A stretch of DNA of 64,000 nucleotides. Source: Avena insularis. Its lineage: Eukaryota; Streptophyta; Magnoliopsida; Poales; Poaceae. Below, in pieces: positions 46,041 to 57,224 of this stretch; the stretch's first letter is position 1; each line of letters begins with the position of its first letter. The stretch spans positions 159,480,731-159,544,730 of the forward strand of contig CM042693.1 of NCBI GenBank assembly GCA_023614405.1. Direction: 5' to 3'. A program made the translations under genes and the position numbers. The notes beneath the pieces are model-generated. The model saw only the letters and a program-made list of their open reading frames with translations, did not search any database and was not told where the DNA came from.

Positions 46041-49000
46041 TATGATACCCCCGGGATTAAGGCTACACAAATCTCAGACCTTCGTCTGAACATAAGCCTA
46101 ACCTAATCTCGAAAGCGTACAGAGAGAGAATCGGTAATACAATAGTGACCCTACGACATGAAAGCCTATTACAGCAAGCTCATAACTGAGAGAAGAATCA
46201 AAATATTACAAAGAAGTGGTCACTGACCACAAAATCAAACAACACAAGGCAAATTATGCTATTAAGTATAGGAAACTTAAAAAATGCTCTAAGAGGCCTG
46301 AAGCATAACGATGGCGTCCAATCCTCAGATTCTAGTCTACCGACCGGGAACCCCAAGCTACTTGTCGATGTCAATGTCATAAAGAAATCATCTTCTATGG
46401 TAACTCTTACTCTGCTGCAAAAGTGTCAACGAAGCAAGGGTGAGTATAGGGTGTACTCCGCAAGACTTATGGCTGGTGGAGTTATTTTGCATAAAGCCAT
46501 CTTTGTTTGTAAGACAAGAGGGACAACAATCTCGACTAATAAGAATATTTTAAAAGGGGATAAGAGAGCAACATCTCTAGCTTTGATCATCTTTTGATAT
46601 CCACCGAATCATCATCAGCTGAACCTATCTAGGATCACCCCCTCGTACCCATGAGGAAGTATACTTAAACCCACTTTGCATAACTTGCCAAGTTTTACGA
46701 TTAGGTTCAAGTTCTCTATGATCTTAGAATCTGGACACCAATTCGTCCATAACCGTGGATACGGATTTTTGAAAATATTTAACCCTACAGGGGTGCACAA
46801 CTTTACCCGCACATACTAACCTTCTCTTAATTCCACAATGATTAGCCCTCCTCCTTGGAAGGCCGACAGGGAGTGGTTCGACACGACCTTTACCTTGCTT
46901 TTGCGGAGACCATGAGTCCCACACTAGGGAGATGCCGCCATAACGGGTCGATTCCTGAAGCCGGTCCCTAATGATGTGCCCATGATTCAAGATTACGGAT
47001 GCCGGGCATTTCTTGTTCCCGGCCAAGCTTACCTACCTATTATGAATGCACCTCCTTGACCTCCTTCGAGAACAACCAAGATGCATATGTCGAATGGAAC
47101 ACCCAAACTATGTGACTCATCGAATCTACTAGGAAACTTAGGTGGTCGAGGGGGTTTCAAGGGCCCCGTGTGGCTATACGCTCATCTTGGTCTATAGGAA
47201 AGAACAGAGGTCCTAGTAGTGCCAAGTATGGGACTACAAAAAACCACAACCCATAGTGGCCTCCCATACAAGCCTTAGCATCTCTGATCTTACCATGTCA
47301 TCCTGTCATACTAGGTTCATTCGCAGCTTTGGTTCATCAGTCGGATGGACCAGCGATAATAGCTAAGCATGGCTAAGCACAACAGAGATAATAGCTATAG
47401 CAGCGCTTCACAAGCCAAACCCTAGTTACGCTAGGAGTAGTGGACCAGGGAATATAGGCTTCAAAGGTAACATACATCTGATAGGATTACTCCATCTATC
47501 GATAAAAGAATTTGGAATCGTATGCACATGGCAAGAATGAAATACTTTGAAAGCATAGGATTCATATGTATGTATGGGGCTTCGCTTGGCTTTGCCAGCT
47601 GATAACCAGAAAACAGAGCTTCGGACACCTAGTACTTGACTTGGTTATAGTTGATCAAGTATTGATCTTTGATCTTCGACGGTGTTGATCTCGGTCTTTG
47701 ATCTTGATATCGATATCGTATTCTACTGGAGAAGAAACAAACACCGGAAAGAAAGGGAAACAATCAACACATGGCATCGATGCAATTCTCAAGCAAGGAT
47801 GATGATATTCCAAGTTAATTTGTACTAAAATGTAACCCTAAGACATGCTCGGTAGTTTAATCGGGGTTCCGAGGGGTGCAAACTCTAATTCGGGGAAACT
47901 CCGGATTCATATGAGAGGGGTACATTTAGTTCTTCTAATTGACTTGCAATTGAAGTTGTTTATCAATGCATGACTATAGCTCTATTGTGTAGTTCTTATT
48001 TTTCTGAACATTTTGATACATTATTTGTATTTTTTTCATTTAAAATGAATTAGTTATGAATTTCTCCAATTTTAATTCATTTTAAATCATTTTTTGAATA
48101 TTATAAAATTATTTACATTTTAAAATTACTTTTACATTTTTATTAATCAGAAAACATTTATGGAAATGTTTATATCACTTACAGATAGGGCCCACATGCC
48201 AGGTATTTATTAATTATAGAAATTATTTACTAAAAACATTTAAATAAAAAGGAAAAGGAATATTGCATCACACTGACATCAGCAATAGAATGCTCTTAGG
48301 TCACCAACGGACCAGGCAATTGAGGGCGCGTGAAAGGCTGCGGTTGGGGGCTTTGGATAGAGGGCGTCGAGGGGAGTTCAATGGTGGTGGCGCCGCCCCT
48401 TTATGGTCGCCGTAAAAAGGACAACAGCGAGCAACTACGGTGGGTGACGGCGGTTGCACGACGCGGTGGCGACAGAGAGTGAGAGGGAGTAAGAGAGGAG
48501 GTGCCTGAGCACCAGAGGCTCACCAGGAAGCCGATGGAGGGGTCAGCGAGGCCGGGGAAGGTCGGGGTCACCGGCAACATCGACAATGAGCAGCGAACAA
48601 AGGTGGAGAGGACGGGGTCGATGCCGACGATTCGAGGCACCTACTCCTGATTCTTTGACGAGGATCACCAGCAAGACGGGGCGGAGCTCCTGGAACCCTT
48701 AGTGAGGCGAGGGGTGGCCAGCAACGACGGGGAGAAGCGGCGGCCGGAGCTAGGGTTTCGGGCCGAAGGGGAAAAACGAGAGAGGGATCTCGCGGGAGAG
48801 AGCAGGGGGATAAGGACGGGGCAGGGGGTCTAGGTGCTTCTTATCTCCATCCAAGAGGGCATCAGACGACGGAGCGTAGGCAGCAGAGATCGACGACGGC
48901 GGCGCTGCCACCCAGCTGCTTCCTCTTGAGGAGGAAGACGACAAAGAGAAGCGACGAAGGGGTATGCAGGCCTAGGCTGCTACTAGGCTGCGAACGTGCT

Positions 49001-49381
49001 ATGCTGGCTGTAGATAAAGAAAGAATAGGGAGAGAAGGAAGGTGGGCTTTGGCCCATGTAGATCTAGGATTAGTTTTTCTTTCTGAAATCATTTTTCTTT
49101 TTCTGTTTTCAATTTGTCTTTGTATTTTAAATTTTACTTATATTTTGAATAATTTCAAAATACTAGAACTTTTGTAGATATTTAAAATACCATGGAGACC
49201 CTTATAACCATTTGGTTTTCCAAACCTTTTATTCTTTTCAAAATTTAAAATCATTTTGAATGGGTTTACAAAGAGAGAGGGGTATTAGGGTTTAGTGATT
49301 ATTTCTTGCATGCATTAAGATGATGCTCATGAATGCACAATCAATTCCTAATCAGTATTTGGTAAAACTAGAGTTGTTACA
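46041..49381 (-). repeat. 5' LTR of the LARD-like element
   Basis: The plus-strand start is TATGATACCCCCGGGATTAA and the end is ACTAGAGTTGTTACA. It is nearly collinear with 41506-44905; compared stretches differ by roughly one base in ten. Confidence 0.7.
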
Positions 49382-49386
49382 CTCTG

Positions 49387-51250
49387 CTTATAGAGCTCAC
49401 CATTTATTATCGTGTAGGCTTTCGCTCGTCGGATGATCTGCCGGCTCAGGACTTCGTCTTTGTGTAATTTTCCGTCTATCAAGAAATCCAGATAGGGTTT
49501 GGTCCAGCTGGGAAATACAGCCAGAACTGCTATTAAAAGTGAGTCGAATTTCGTCGGATACTCCTCATCAACTACGGTTATGGAGGAGACCCTTAAATTC
49601 TCTAAAAAAAAGCGCCATCCGGTACTTGTTTCCGTGCAGAGCCTATCCTTGATAGAGCATCTGCTTCCTCATTTTCTGCTCAAGGGATGTGTTGAACTTC
49701 AAAACCCTCGAGCGATTTAGATAATTCATCCACGAGAGCTTTGTATGCTGCCATGTTCTTGTTTGATTACAGATGTCGGATACATGCTAAGCAACTAAAT
49801 TCGAGTCTCCGTAACACATGAGTCTTGTTACGCCAATGTTTTTGGCCATGCGTATTCCATGTAACAATGCTTCATACTCGGCAATATTATTGGTCACCGT
49901 GAAGTGTATTTGTAACACAGATAATAGCTTATCTCCTTGGGGTGATTTGAGCACCACGCCAGCCCCCGAGCCACCTCGTGCTTTTGATCCATCAAAATGA
50001 AGGGTCCAAAATTCCGAGTCTGGAGGACTTGTATTTTCTACCGTCTGTCTCCAATCAACAACGAAATCAGCAAGTATTTGGGACTTGATTGCTGTATGCG
50101 GCTTGTACTCAATGTCGAAAGCTGCAAGCTCTATTCCCCACTTTGCGACACGTCCTGTGGCATCGCGATTATTGATTATATCTCGCAGGGGAGCAGTACT
50201 CACCACCGTGATCTTATGCTCTTGAAAGTAGTAGCTTTCTGGATGCGAAGAACACTCCATAGGCTAACTTTTGATGGTGTGGATATCGTTGTTTATGTCA
50301 GAACCTCACTAAGGTAATAAGTTTTATGTTGCACCTTATGCTTGTGGCCTTCTTCCTCGCACTCCACTACTGTTACCACACTTATGACCTTGTTGGTCGC
50401 TGTAATGTAGAGTAACATAGGCTCCTGAGGTTCTGGCGCTGCGAGAATTGGTGGCTTTGAATGTAGGTCTTTCAAACTTTTTAGGGCAGTATCAGCTTCC
50501 TGGGCCTAGAAAAATTTGTCAGTTTTCTTCAAGAGTTTGTATAAAGGTGCGGCTCTTTCTCCGAGCCGGCTGACGAACCAGTTCACTGCTACGATGCAAC
50601 CAGTGAGACGTTGCACGTCCTTCAGGTGAGTCGGCCTGGTGATGTTGAGTATAGCCTTGATTTTGTCCCGATTCACCTCTATGACTCGCTTAGAGACAAT
50701 GAAACCTAACAATTTTCCGGTTGGAATTCGAAAGAAACACTTCTTTGGATTTAGCATCATGTTAAATTTTCATAGACTAGCAAATGTTTCCTCCAAATCA
50801 GAAATTAAAGTTCCCTTCTTTTTGGACATAACTGCTATGTCATCTGCGTATACATGGACGTTGCGTCCGATTTGATCGTTGAGACAACATTGCATAGTAT
50901 GTTGATATGTTGCTCCTACGTTCTTTAAGCCAAAAGGCATAGTTTTGTAGTAGAAGGTTCCGAAAGGAGTGACGAAAGATGTCTTAATTTGATCTGACTC
51001 TTTCATCGGTATTTGGTGATATCCGGAATATGCGTCGAGAAAATAGAGTAATTCCGACGCTTCCATCGAGTCGATAACTTGATCGATTCTTGGCAAAGGG
51101 AACGAGTCTTTTAGGCATGCCTTTTTCAAAGCGGTATAATCATGACACATCCTTAAATCAATAGTGTCCTTTTTAGGGACGAGTACATGATTTGCCACCC
51201 AATATGTATGGATGATCTCTATTATGAATCCGGATAATTATAGTCGGGCC
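49387..51250 (-). pseudogene. Reverse transcriptase-RNase H (and start of IN) of the composite Gypsy
   Basis: RT: HVLVPKKDTIDLRMCHDYTA, LKDSFPLPRIDQVIDS, then NVHVYADDIAVMS with the catalytic YADD codons at 50839-50850, and NPKKCFFRIPTGKLLGF. One frame runs from 51198 to 50293 with two stops. A frame change precedes RNase H (50260-49787): LHFDGSKARGGSGAGVVL, NNIAEYEALLHGIRMAK and CYGDSNLV. The 49780-49387 part leads into the integrase N-terminus (GELYKQS). The nested LARD begins at 49381. Confidence 0.75.
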
Positions 51251-51528
51251 AATTACTTGGCTATTGCTTTGCGCTTTTCATCAACAAATCGTTGTAAGGC
51301 CTGTTTGACGGGTTTAGCGTCAGGGTACACATTAAGAGAGTGCTCGGCAAGTTCCCTAGGTACTCCGGTCATGTTAGAAGGTTGCCATGCGAAGATATCA
51401 CTATTAGCTTCGAGGAACTCAACGAGCGCGCTTTCCTATGCGAGGTCTATGCCTACCCCTGTGTTCTTCGTCTTGGAGGGATCATATTCCTCCAGAGATG
51501 TTTTCTTCGTCTCTTCCGATGGCTTGAA

Positions 51529-52095
51529 CTATATGCTTGGCTTCAGCACCTCGTTCTTCATAGCAGGCATCTCGAACGGGTTGATGGTCTTCTTGATTTC
51601 CTGGTACTCCTGGGAATGTAGCACGGCTTCGGCAAAGGCAGCATATCCTTTGTCGCACTCTCGCGCTTTCCTTGGATTTCCCCGAATGGTGATGACGCCC
51701 TTTCGACTTGGAAGTTTTATCATATTGTAGATGTAATAGGGACGAGCCATGAACGCCCAGTAAGTTGGACGTCCGAAGATGGCATGGTTAGCACTTTTGA
51801 ACGGTACCACCTCAAAAGAGAGTGGCTCGGTCCGGTAATTTTCTCGGGTTCTGAATATCACGTCCAGAGTAATCTCACCCAGAGAATCCTCCTGTCTCCC
51901 TGGTACAATGCCATGGAAAGTTACACTGCTGTAACTCAACTAGCTCTCATGGATCTTCATGCGGTGGAGTGTATCAACGTAGAGGATGTTAATGCTGCTT
52001 CCACCGCCTATGAGAGTTTTAGAGAACTCATAGCCATCAATAAGAGGATTGACGGCCAGAGGATATTTCCCCAACGATGTGTTTTCTTTGGGTGA
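51529..52095 (-). pseudogene. Protease of the composite Gypsy, catalytic Asp lost
   Basis: PQFLDWSDVTITFDHSDH precedes a retropepsin-like loop that reads LIGGGSSINILY (codons about 51990-52018). Gly stands where the active-site Asp is expected. The open part from 51939 continues SSVTFHGIVPGRQEDSLGEI, NHAIFGRPTYWAFMARPYYIYN and KGVITIRGNPRKAREC. Sequence is close to the protease of the element at 59.4-64 kb, which keeps its Asp. Confidence 0.7.
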
Positions 52096-52487
52096 TCTGA
52101 GTGATCAAAGGTGATGGTTACATCCGACCAATCCAGAAATTGTGGAACAGCCGGAACCGTGGCATTGAGCTCATGGAGAACCGCCTTCTTGGCCTTAGCC
52201 AGTTGAGATCCATGGACTCAGACGAGTGCGTCTTTCTTAGTCGGAAAATCCTTCTTTCTATCCGACTTGGGTTGTGTGGAATCCGCTTCTTCCATGTTGG
52301 AATCTTCCTTGGGCTCCTTGCTTTTCTCGTAATTTTTTTCCTTTTTGTCGCTTGGCTCTATAGCGAGCGGATTCTTCTCTTTTGATGTCGTCATTGAAAC
52401 GACACTCGACATTTATGTGGGTAGATCCTCTGTTACTATCCAAGTGGTGGACACAGGGATTGTTGGCGATGTCGGCCTAGGTATAGG
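52096..52487 (-). pseudogene. Gag C-terminal/linker remnant of the composite
   Basis: A minus-strand frame (52412-52218) codes a Lys/Glu/Ser-rich linker (KEKNPLAIEPSDKKEKNYEK). Similar charged linkers precede the protease in the element at 59.4-64 kb (GKKEESKDSSDMDEDVD). No Cys/His knuckle is visible. Confidence 0.45.
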
Positions 52488-55400
52488 TTATTCTTGGTTG
52501 TTGTTTTGCTCTGCCCTGGATTCAAGAAGTTCCACGACCTCTACCCCAGCCGCCTCCATGCCCTCCTCATCCTCCGGATCCGAGCGTTGCGCTGATAACT
52601 GTGTTGTCCAGAGCTGGTTTATCTTCCGAGCGTTACCCTCATCGTCCTCATCGGCGATACCCTTGGTGACATGCTAGATTTCCATATCGCTATGGTGGCT
52701 CATCACCATGGTAAGGGAAGTCTGTGTAGGAGTCCGAGCATAGCAGATCTTCCAGTCTTCAATAAGCTTCGGAATCTCCTTGGCCTTGTCCCTCACCTCT
52801 TGCACTGACATCTTATGCATGTCGGAAAGCTTGACCGACTCGCCACCCTCTTCAAGAGTTTGGCGGAAGTCGAACAAAATATCTCCGATAAGCTTTATGC
52901 GCTCGAGGCGAGGTTCAGAGGTAGGAGAGTCATAAAGGTTCAGGGGGGCTGGGAATGAACCAAAAGTCAAAATTCGACTCAAAATAAAGTCGAAAAATCA
53001 ATCGAATAAAGTAAGTCGGAAACCTTACCTAGCACAGAATGATTCCATTGAGCACGCTCCTCGTGGAGGCTGTCCAGCTCACTCTCTGTGCCCTGGGCTA
53101 GATCCCTCTGACTATCGAAGTCCTTAGTGAGATCATCCAGTTGTTTATCTCAGTGGGCTATCAGCTTCTCGAGCCTCATGGTCTCATGGTTGCTTGACTC
53201 CAGGACAGCAGCTATGGATTTCTCCGACTCAATACTAATCTTCTCTAGCTTGTCCCGGAGCTCAGCATTCTCCATCTCCAAGACCTTGAAGTTCTCAGAG
53301 TGCTCCACCATCTTGCTGGATTCACACAACAATTATGCAAAGGGAAAAATATCAGTCGGACAGAACGCGTTTGACTATGATAATAGATAAATGACAAAGA
53401 GGAAGTCGGAAAAGTTTACCTTCTTCTTCATATTTTTCAAATTTCAACTTTGAATTCTCAATGCGCAGGGCTTTGATTTCCTTGCGTTTATTGCATATAT
53501 TCTTGAGCAATTCCTGGTTGGAAGATGCAATTTTCTGTGAGTTTAGAGATGGAATAACGTCAGACGGCTACTAAGACTCGGGCTGCAAATTTAACTAAGT
53601 AAAAGTACAGCAAGAGCCTTGGGGGATACACTACATCGTTCTTTTGCATCCTATAAGCATCAACTCGGATTCAACGATGTTTATTCGAGTTTATGCTAGG
53701 GTCTAGAGGATATGATAATAAAACACTACAAATAAGAATCGGAAACTTACAATGTCTTCAAGGTGCAACTTCTCAAATCCGAGTTTAGTGTTGTGAAACA
53801 CTTTCTTGGAAAGGGAGAGGGAGGGAACGTCCGTCGCTGGGAGTTCGCCAGACTCTATCTTCACGTCCCGGACCAAAATTTGGTCTAGAAGGCTGACCAG
53901 CTTCACGTCCTCCATCTCCTGGCTCGCTGCCTCTAGAGTGAGGGTTTGCTTCTCAAGGCTGGACAGAGCCAGCCTGAGTATCTCCTCTTTCTTCTTCCGT
54001 TTTAGGCTGGAGACAGCAGAGCCGGCTACTTTATCTAACTGACCTGTAGATATTACCATGGGACCATTACCCTTGACAGGTTCACCCTTGTTAGTTGCCT
54101 AGCCACCAACGGTGACCAAGTCTTTCAAGATGTTGCTGGCATCAGGAGAGGCGGAAACCTCTGGTGCTGATGATGGGGTACTAGTTGGAGTCAGCGGTGG
54201 CATCGCTAGGGAGATGACAAGCTTCTGCTGACGCATTGGCTTGCCTGGCTTGCTGTCTGCTTAACTTTACTCTTCAAAACTGCTTTAGCTCTAAAGCACG
54301 CAAATTCGAATATCAGTTGTTCTTTCAAAAGAAAGAAATGTACAAAGTACTGAAAACAAAGATAGGGTGCTTACTTTTTAACTATTGGCAGCAATTGGCT
54401 ACCAGTAGTGATAACAACTTCCTTCGCCTTATGCTTCTTGGAGGAGGAGGCAGAAACTTCTTGCACCTTGTCATCCTCCGTCGCCTCCGGATTGTCTAAG
54501 AGATAGCCCTCTAGTGGAGCTAACTTAGACTCGGGGAGTTACTCGACCTGACAAATTTAAAAAAGCATTGATGAAAATAGAGTTGGAATATTTACCGAAG
54601 TCAGAGGAGGGTTAGACGTGAACATCTTCATGGAGACATCCGGAACTTTTTGCTCCACTCTCTCCTTGATCAAATACTGCATGAGGGTCTTGTAATCCTT
54701 CATCGGAATACGATGAGGGCTGACCCGCATGATTCCCTTTTTGTCGCCGGTGATGGTGTGCATAAGGCGATCTCCGTGGTGCTGCAAAGGTTGGATCCGG
54801 CGATCCAGCCAGCAGTGGATCAAATCGGATCCATGGAGGCCCATATGCTTCATCAGAAACTCAATACGCCTCTTGGCGAGGATCAAGATGTCTGACAGTT
54901 TCGGCGCCTCCGCGTCCCATGATTTTTGGTGGGCAGCGGCACCGTCGACGAAGGCCGGAAGACCTTCCTCCTTTCCAGGAGCCGGAATATCCTTGTGGTA
55001 GAAGAAAGTTCGGGACCAGCGTTTAACAGATTCACTAGCATTAATCGTAGGATAAACTCGGTTTCTCCTAATGACTAAGCTAAGAGTTCCAGTGGTGTGA
55101 GGAACACCGGCACTGATGGAGTTCTTCCGGGGACCATAGTAGTACCGGAAAAGGGTGATACTTGGCCTAATTCCAAGAAACCCCTCGCAGGAAGTTGCAT
55201 GAGTACTAAGCTCTAGGAGGGAGTTGGGAGGGAGATTATGGAGCTGCACATTGTAGTATTTGAGGACCTCAATGAAGAAGTCTAATGGTGGTAGGCTGAG
55301 GCCACGGTCGATCTGCGTGCCGAACATAACCTTCTCGCCGTCGCATGGGGTAGGAGTGACATGTCATGAGGCGCTCCTCCATGTGCCGACGATGATGTCG

Positions 55401-55525
55401 CCCTCATCCTCCATCACCTGGAGCTCGGAATCGTCCATGACCCTTGGGACCCAGAGGCCCCGCAACATCCTTTCATCCACCGCTGATGTACCCGCCTCCG
55501 CTCCGGAGCCATATGCAGAAGCCAT
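52488..55525 (-). pseudogene. Six-exon antisense ORF, right copy, fused to gag-type sequence
   Basis: Exons on the minus strand: 55525-54596, 54547-54375, 54290-53751, 53534-53420, about 53333-53029, and 52948 onward. They match the left copy exon for exon. The ATG at 55525-55523 is intact. Exon 1 carries the Transposase_28-like domain in 310 codons, with one TGA near 55365. Intron 1 is shortened to 48 bp and the exon-5 acceptor reads AT instead of AG. The last exon follows the left copy up to DEDDEGN (near 52632). It then switches to unrelated sequence and continues in frame to the TAA at 52488-52490, except for a TAG at 52674-52676. Confidence 0.7.
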
Positions 55526-56099
55526 AGCTTTTGTAGAAAGTTAAGGATTGGTGGGGGAAGGAGAATTTTCTCACGGTGTGTAGATGAGAGTGGATGCGGA
55601 GGGCTTGAGGAGTACGAGAAGGCAATAAGTGAGAATGGTGGAGAGATAAATATGAGAGAAAAGGGTTTCTCCTCTCTTTTATTTGGCTCTGCGCCAAGGT
55701 TCGTGCTTCAGTTGCGCGATTTATGCCACGCGTATATGAGAGAGGGAGGTGGCTTCCTTGCGAATCCTCTGCCCCCTCGATTCTCATGTGAGCATTAAAA
55801 CGGTGATCTGTTCCGTAGGGAGAAGACCCACCAACGGTCATGTTAACGGGACTCCTGTCAGTGATAGGAGCTGGTCTGAAAAGTTGTCAGCCCGCAAACC
55901 GTTGTTTGAAATCCGTCTCATGTTTCAAACTAAGCTAGGAAAAGACTAAAGTCGTAACAAAACATATCCGACTCAACTGACTCGGAATCCTACACTATTG
56001 AATAAAGTTTTCTGGAACCCTTCAAGATTCTCAAGATGAAGAAACCAATAAGCTAGACAATTTATCCGATTTTGGATCTTGGAGACTTTCGGGGGCTAC

Positions 56100-56622
56100 T
56101 GTTGGGGATATACTTTCCGGTTATACCCATAGTACTCGCAGACCATGGTGGCCCAACAACGGGTTAGAGCTTTGCTTCATGGGAGGCCCAGTAGAGAAAG
56201 AAGAGGAGACAGTTCCGGCTTCGGCAAGGCCCAGAAGAGTTACCGACTTAGGCATGTAGTATTACATATAGTCCAAGCTATACCTAGTTACAGACTCTGT
56301 AACATAGCCGGATAGGTCTCTCCTATAAACCTAGGTCCTGGTGACTATATAAACCAGCCCTATGGAATCCTTTTGGGCACAACCATAGCAATAACCACAA
56401 TCACAACTCGCATAGGTGAACCTCTCTTGTAATCCGTTGTAACATCCGGCTTATGCTGATATATTACTGGGTTGCTAGCAGGAGTAGGATCCGATCACCG
56501 AAGTTGGATTTGAACCTGGGTAAACATGTGCTCACCGCTCCTAGAACATTCGACGTCTCACACCCCATATTCTCAACGCTGTTAGGACCCCCTATGGCAT
56601 ACTTGTCGACAATCCGACGACA
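56100..56622 (+). repeat. 3' LTR of the right half of the composite (plus)
   Basis: It starts TGTTGGGGATATACTTTCC and ends CGACGACA. The polypurine-like TCGGGGGCTAC precedes it. It contains CTATATAAACC. It is the inverted partner of 35524-36044. Confidence 0.8.
56345..56353 (+). promoter_or_regulatory. LTR TATA box
   Basis: CTATATAAA, present at the same relative place in the left LTR (minus strand, about 35793-35801) and in the LTR at 59381. Confidence 0.5.
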
Positions 56623-57160
56623 TTCATAGTGAACCTCTTCATGTAGAGCCCTATATCAGACACTTTCATTCGCATGTTCTTCTTATAATGCCTGGTACTC
56701 TTGTTTGTTCGCGGCGTAGTGCTTGCTTGATGAGGCCGTCGATGGTGGATCATGATTTCTATTTGCATGGTCGGTCCTCCTAAGTTGTAGAACGCATCCA
56801 CCAAGGGGCTGAGTGACCCAGGCCTACACCCTAGTGGCGACGAGGTTATATGCATGCTTCTTTGAGAGCTGGTTCCTGTAGGTGATGCTCACGAAGTACT
56901 ACTGGCAGGGCGCCTCTCGGCCGAAGGACCGAGTGGTTACGCCGTGAAATCTGCTGAAGTAGGCTTGCATTGGTCTTTTAGTGATGCGGGAGGGTTGTTC
57001 CCGAATCTTGTAGGGGGAAATAGGCCTTTGGAATTTAGGCGGCCCAGGAGGTTCTACCATAGCCTGCCAATCCCAGCGGAACTGAGCAGTTTGCTTGAAG
57101 AGGGAATCCCGTGTGCATTCTTGTGGAGGGATTTGGTGCGGCCCAAGGGGATGGCCGATG
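56623..57160 (-). pseudogene. Uncertain Gypsy remnant
   Basis: The minus strand directly right of the LTR carries Gag-like fragments (TYRNQLSKKHAYNLVA and NMRMKVSDIGLYMKRF) interrupted by stops. The plus strand has a 73-codon frame (56944-57165, LHWSFSDAGGLFPNLVGGNR) of unknown nature. This might be the continuation of the third Gypsy interrupted at 35523, but I could not match the two edges. Confidence 0.3.
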
Positions 57161-57224
57161 TGTGAGGACGCCTGTTATCGGGGACCTGAAAGGTGCTTAT
57201 GTGAAGCATTTTGAACGCCAGGTC

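Larger units (their letters stand above)
41506..49381 (-). mobile_element. LARD-like LTR retrotransposon (non-autonomous), minus strand
   Basis: Two long direct repeats (41506-44905 and 46041-49381, about 3.4 kb each) flank an internal region of only ~1.1 kb with no recognisable gag or pol. The primer site lies beside the right repeat, so the right repeat is the 5' LTR and the element reads on the minus strand. LTR ends read TGTAACAACTCTAG and GGGGGTRTCA. Long LTRs with a non-coding core are the definition of a LARD. Flanks CTGGG (41501-41505) and CTCTG (49382-49386) are weak TSD candidates (three of five bases), yet removing the element and one flank restores the host integrase frame. Confidence 0.7.
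35524..56622 (-). mobile_element. Composite Gypsy with two inverted 3' ends
   Basis: Both edges are the same 521-523 bp LTR, but inverted. The left copy (35524-36044) is reversed and the right copy (56100-56622) is forward. Inside each lies the family's antisense ORF (plus strand at left, minus strand at right), which normally precedes only the 3' LTR. Between them, minus-strand protease, RT, RNase H and IN belong to the left-hand copy. The 5' LTR, PBS and gag N-terminus of that copy are replaced by the inverted 3' end of a second copy, joined near 52632. Outer flanks TGCGG and TTCAT do not match, so this is not one simple insertion. A LARD-like element (41506-49381) is nested in IN. Confidence 0.75.

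Noticed and set aside
46256..46597. 113-codon frame with similar partner at 41880-42062
   Set aside because: Similarity is explained by the LTR duplication. The frame is antisense to the element and broken in the other copy.
35519..56627. Target duplication around the composite element
   Set aside because: The left flank TGCGG and right flank TTCAT share no useful match, so a single-insertion origin is not supported.
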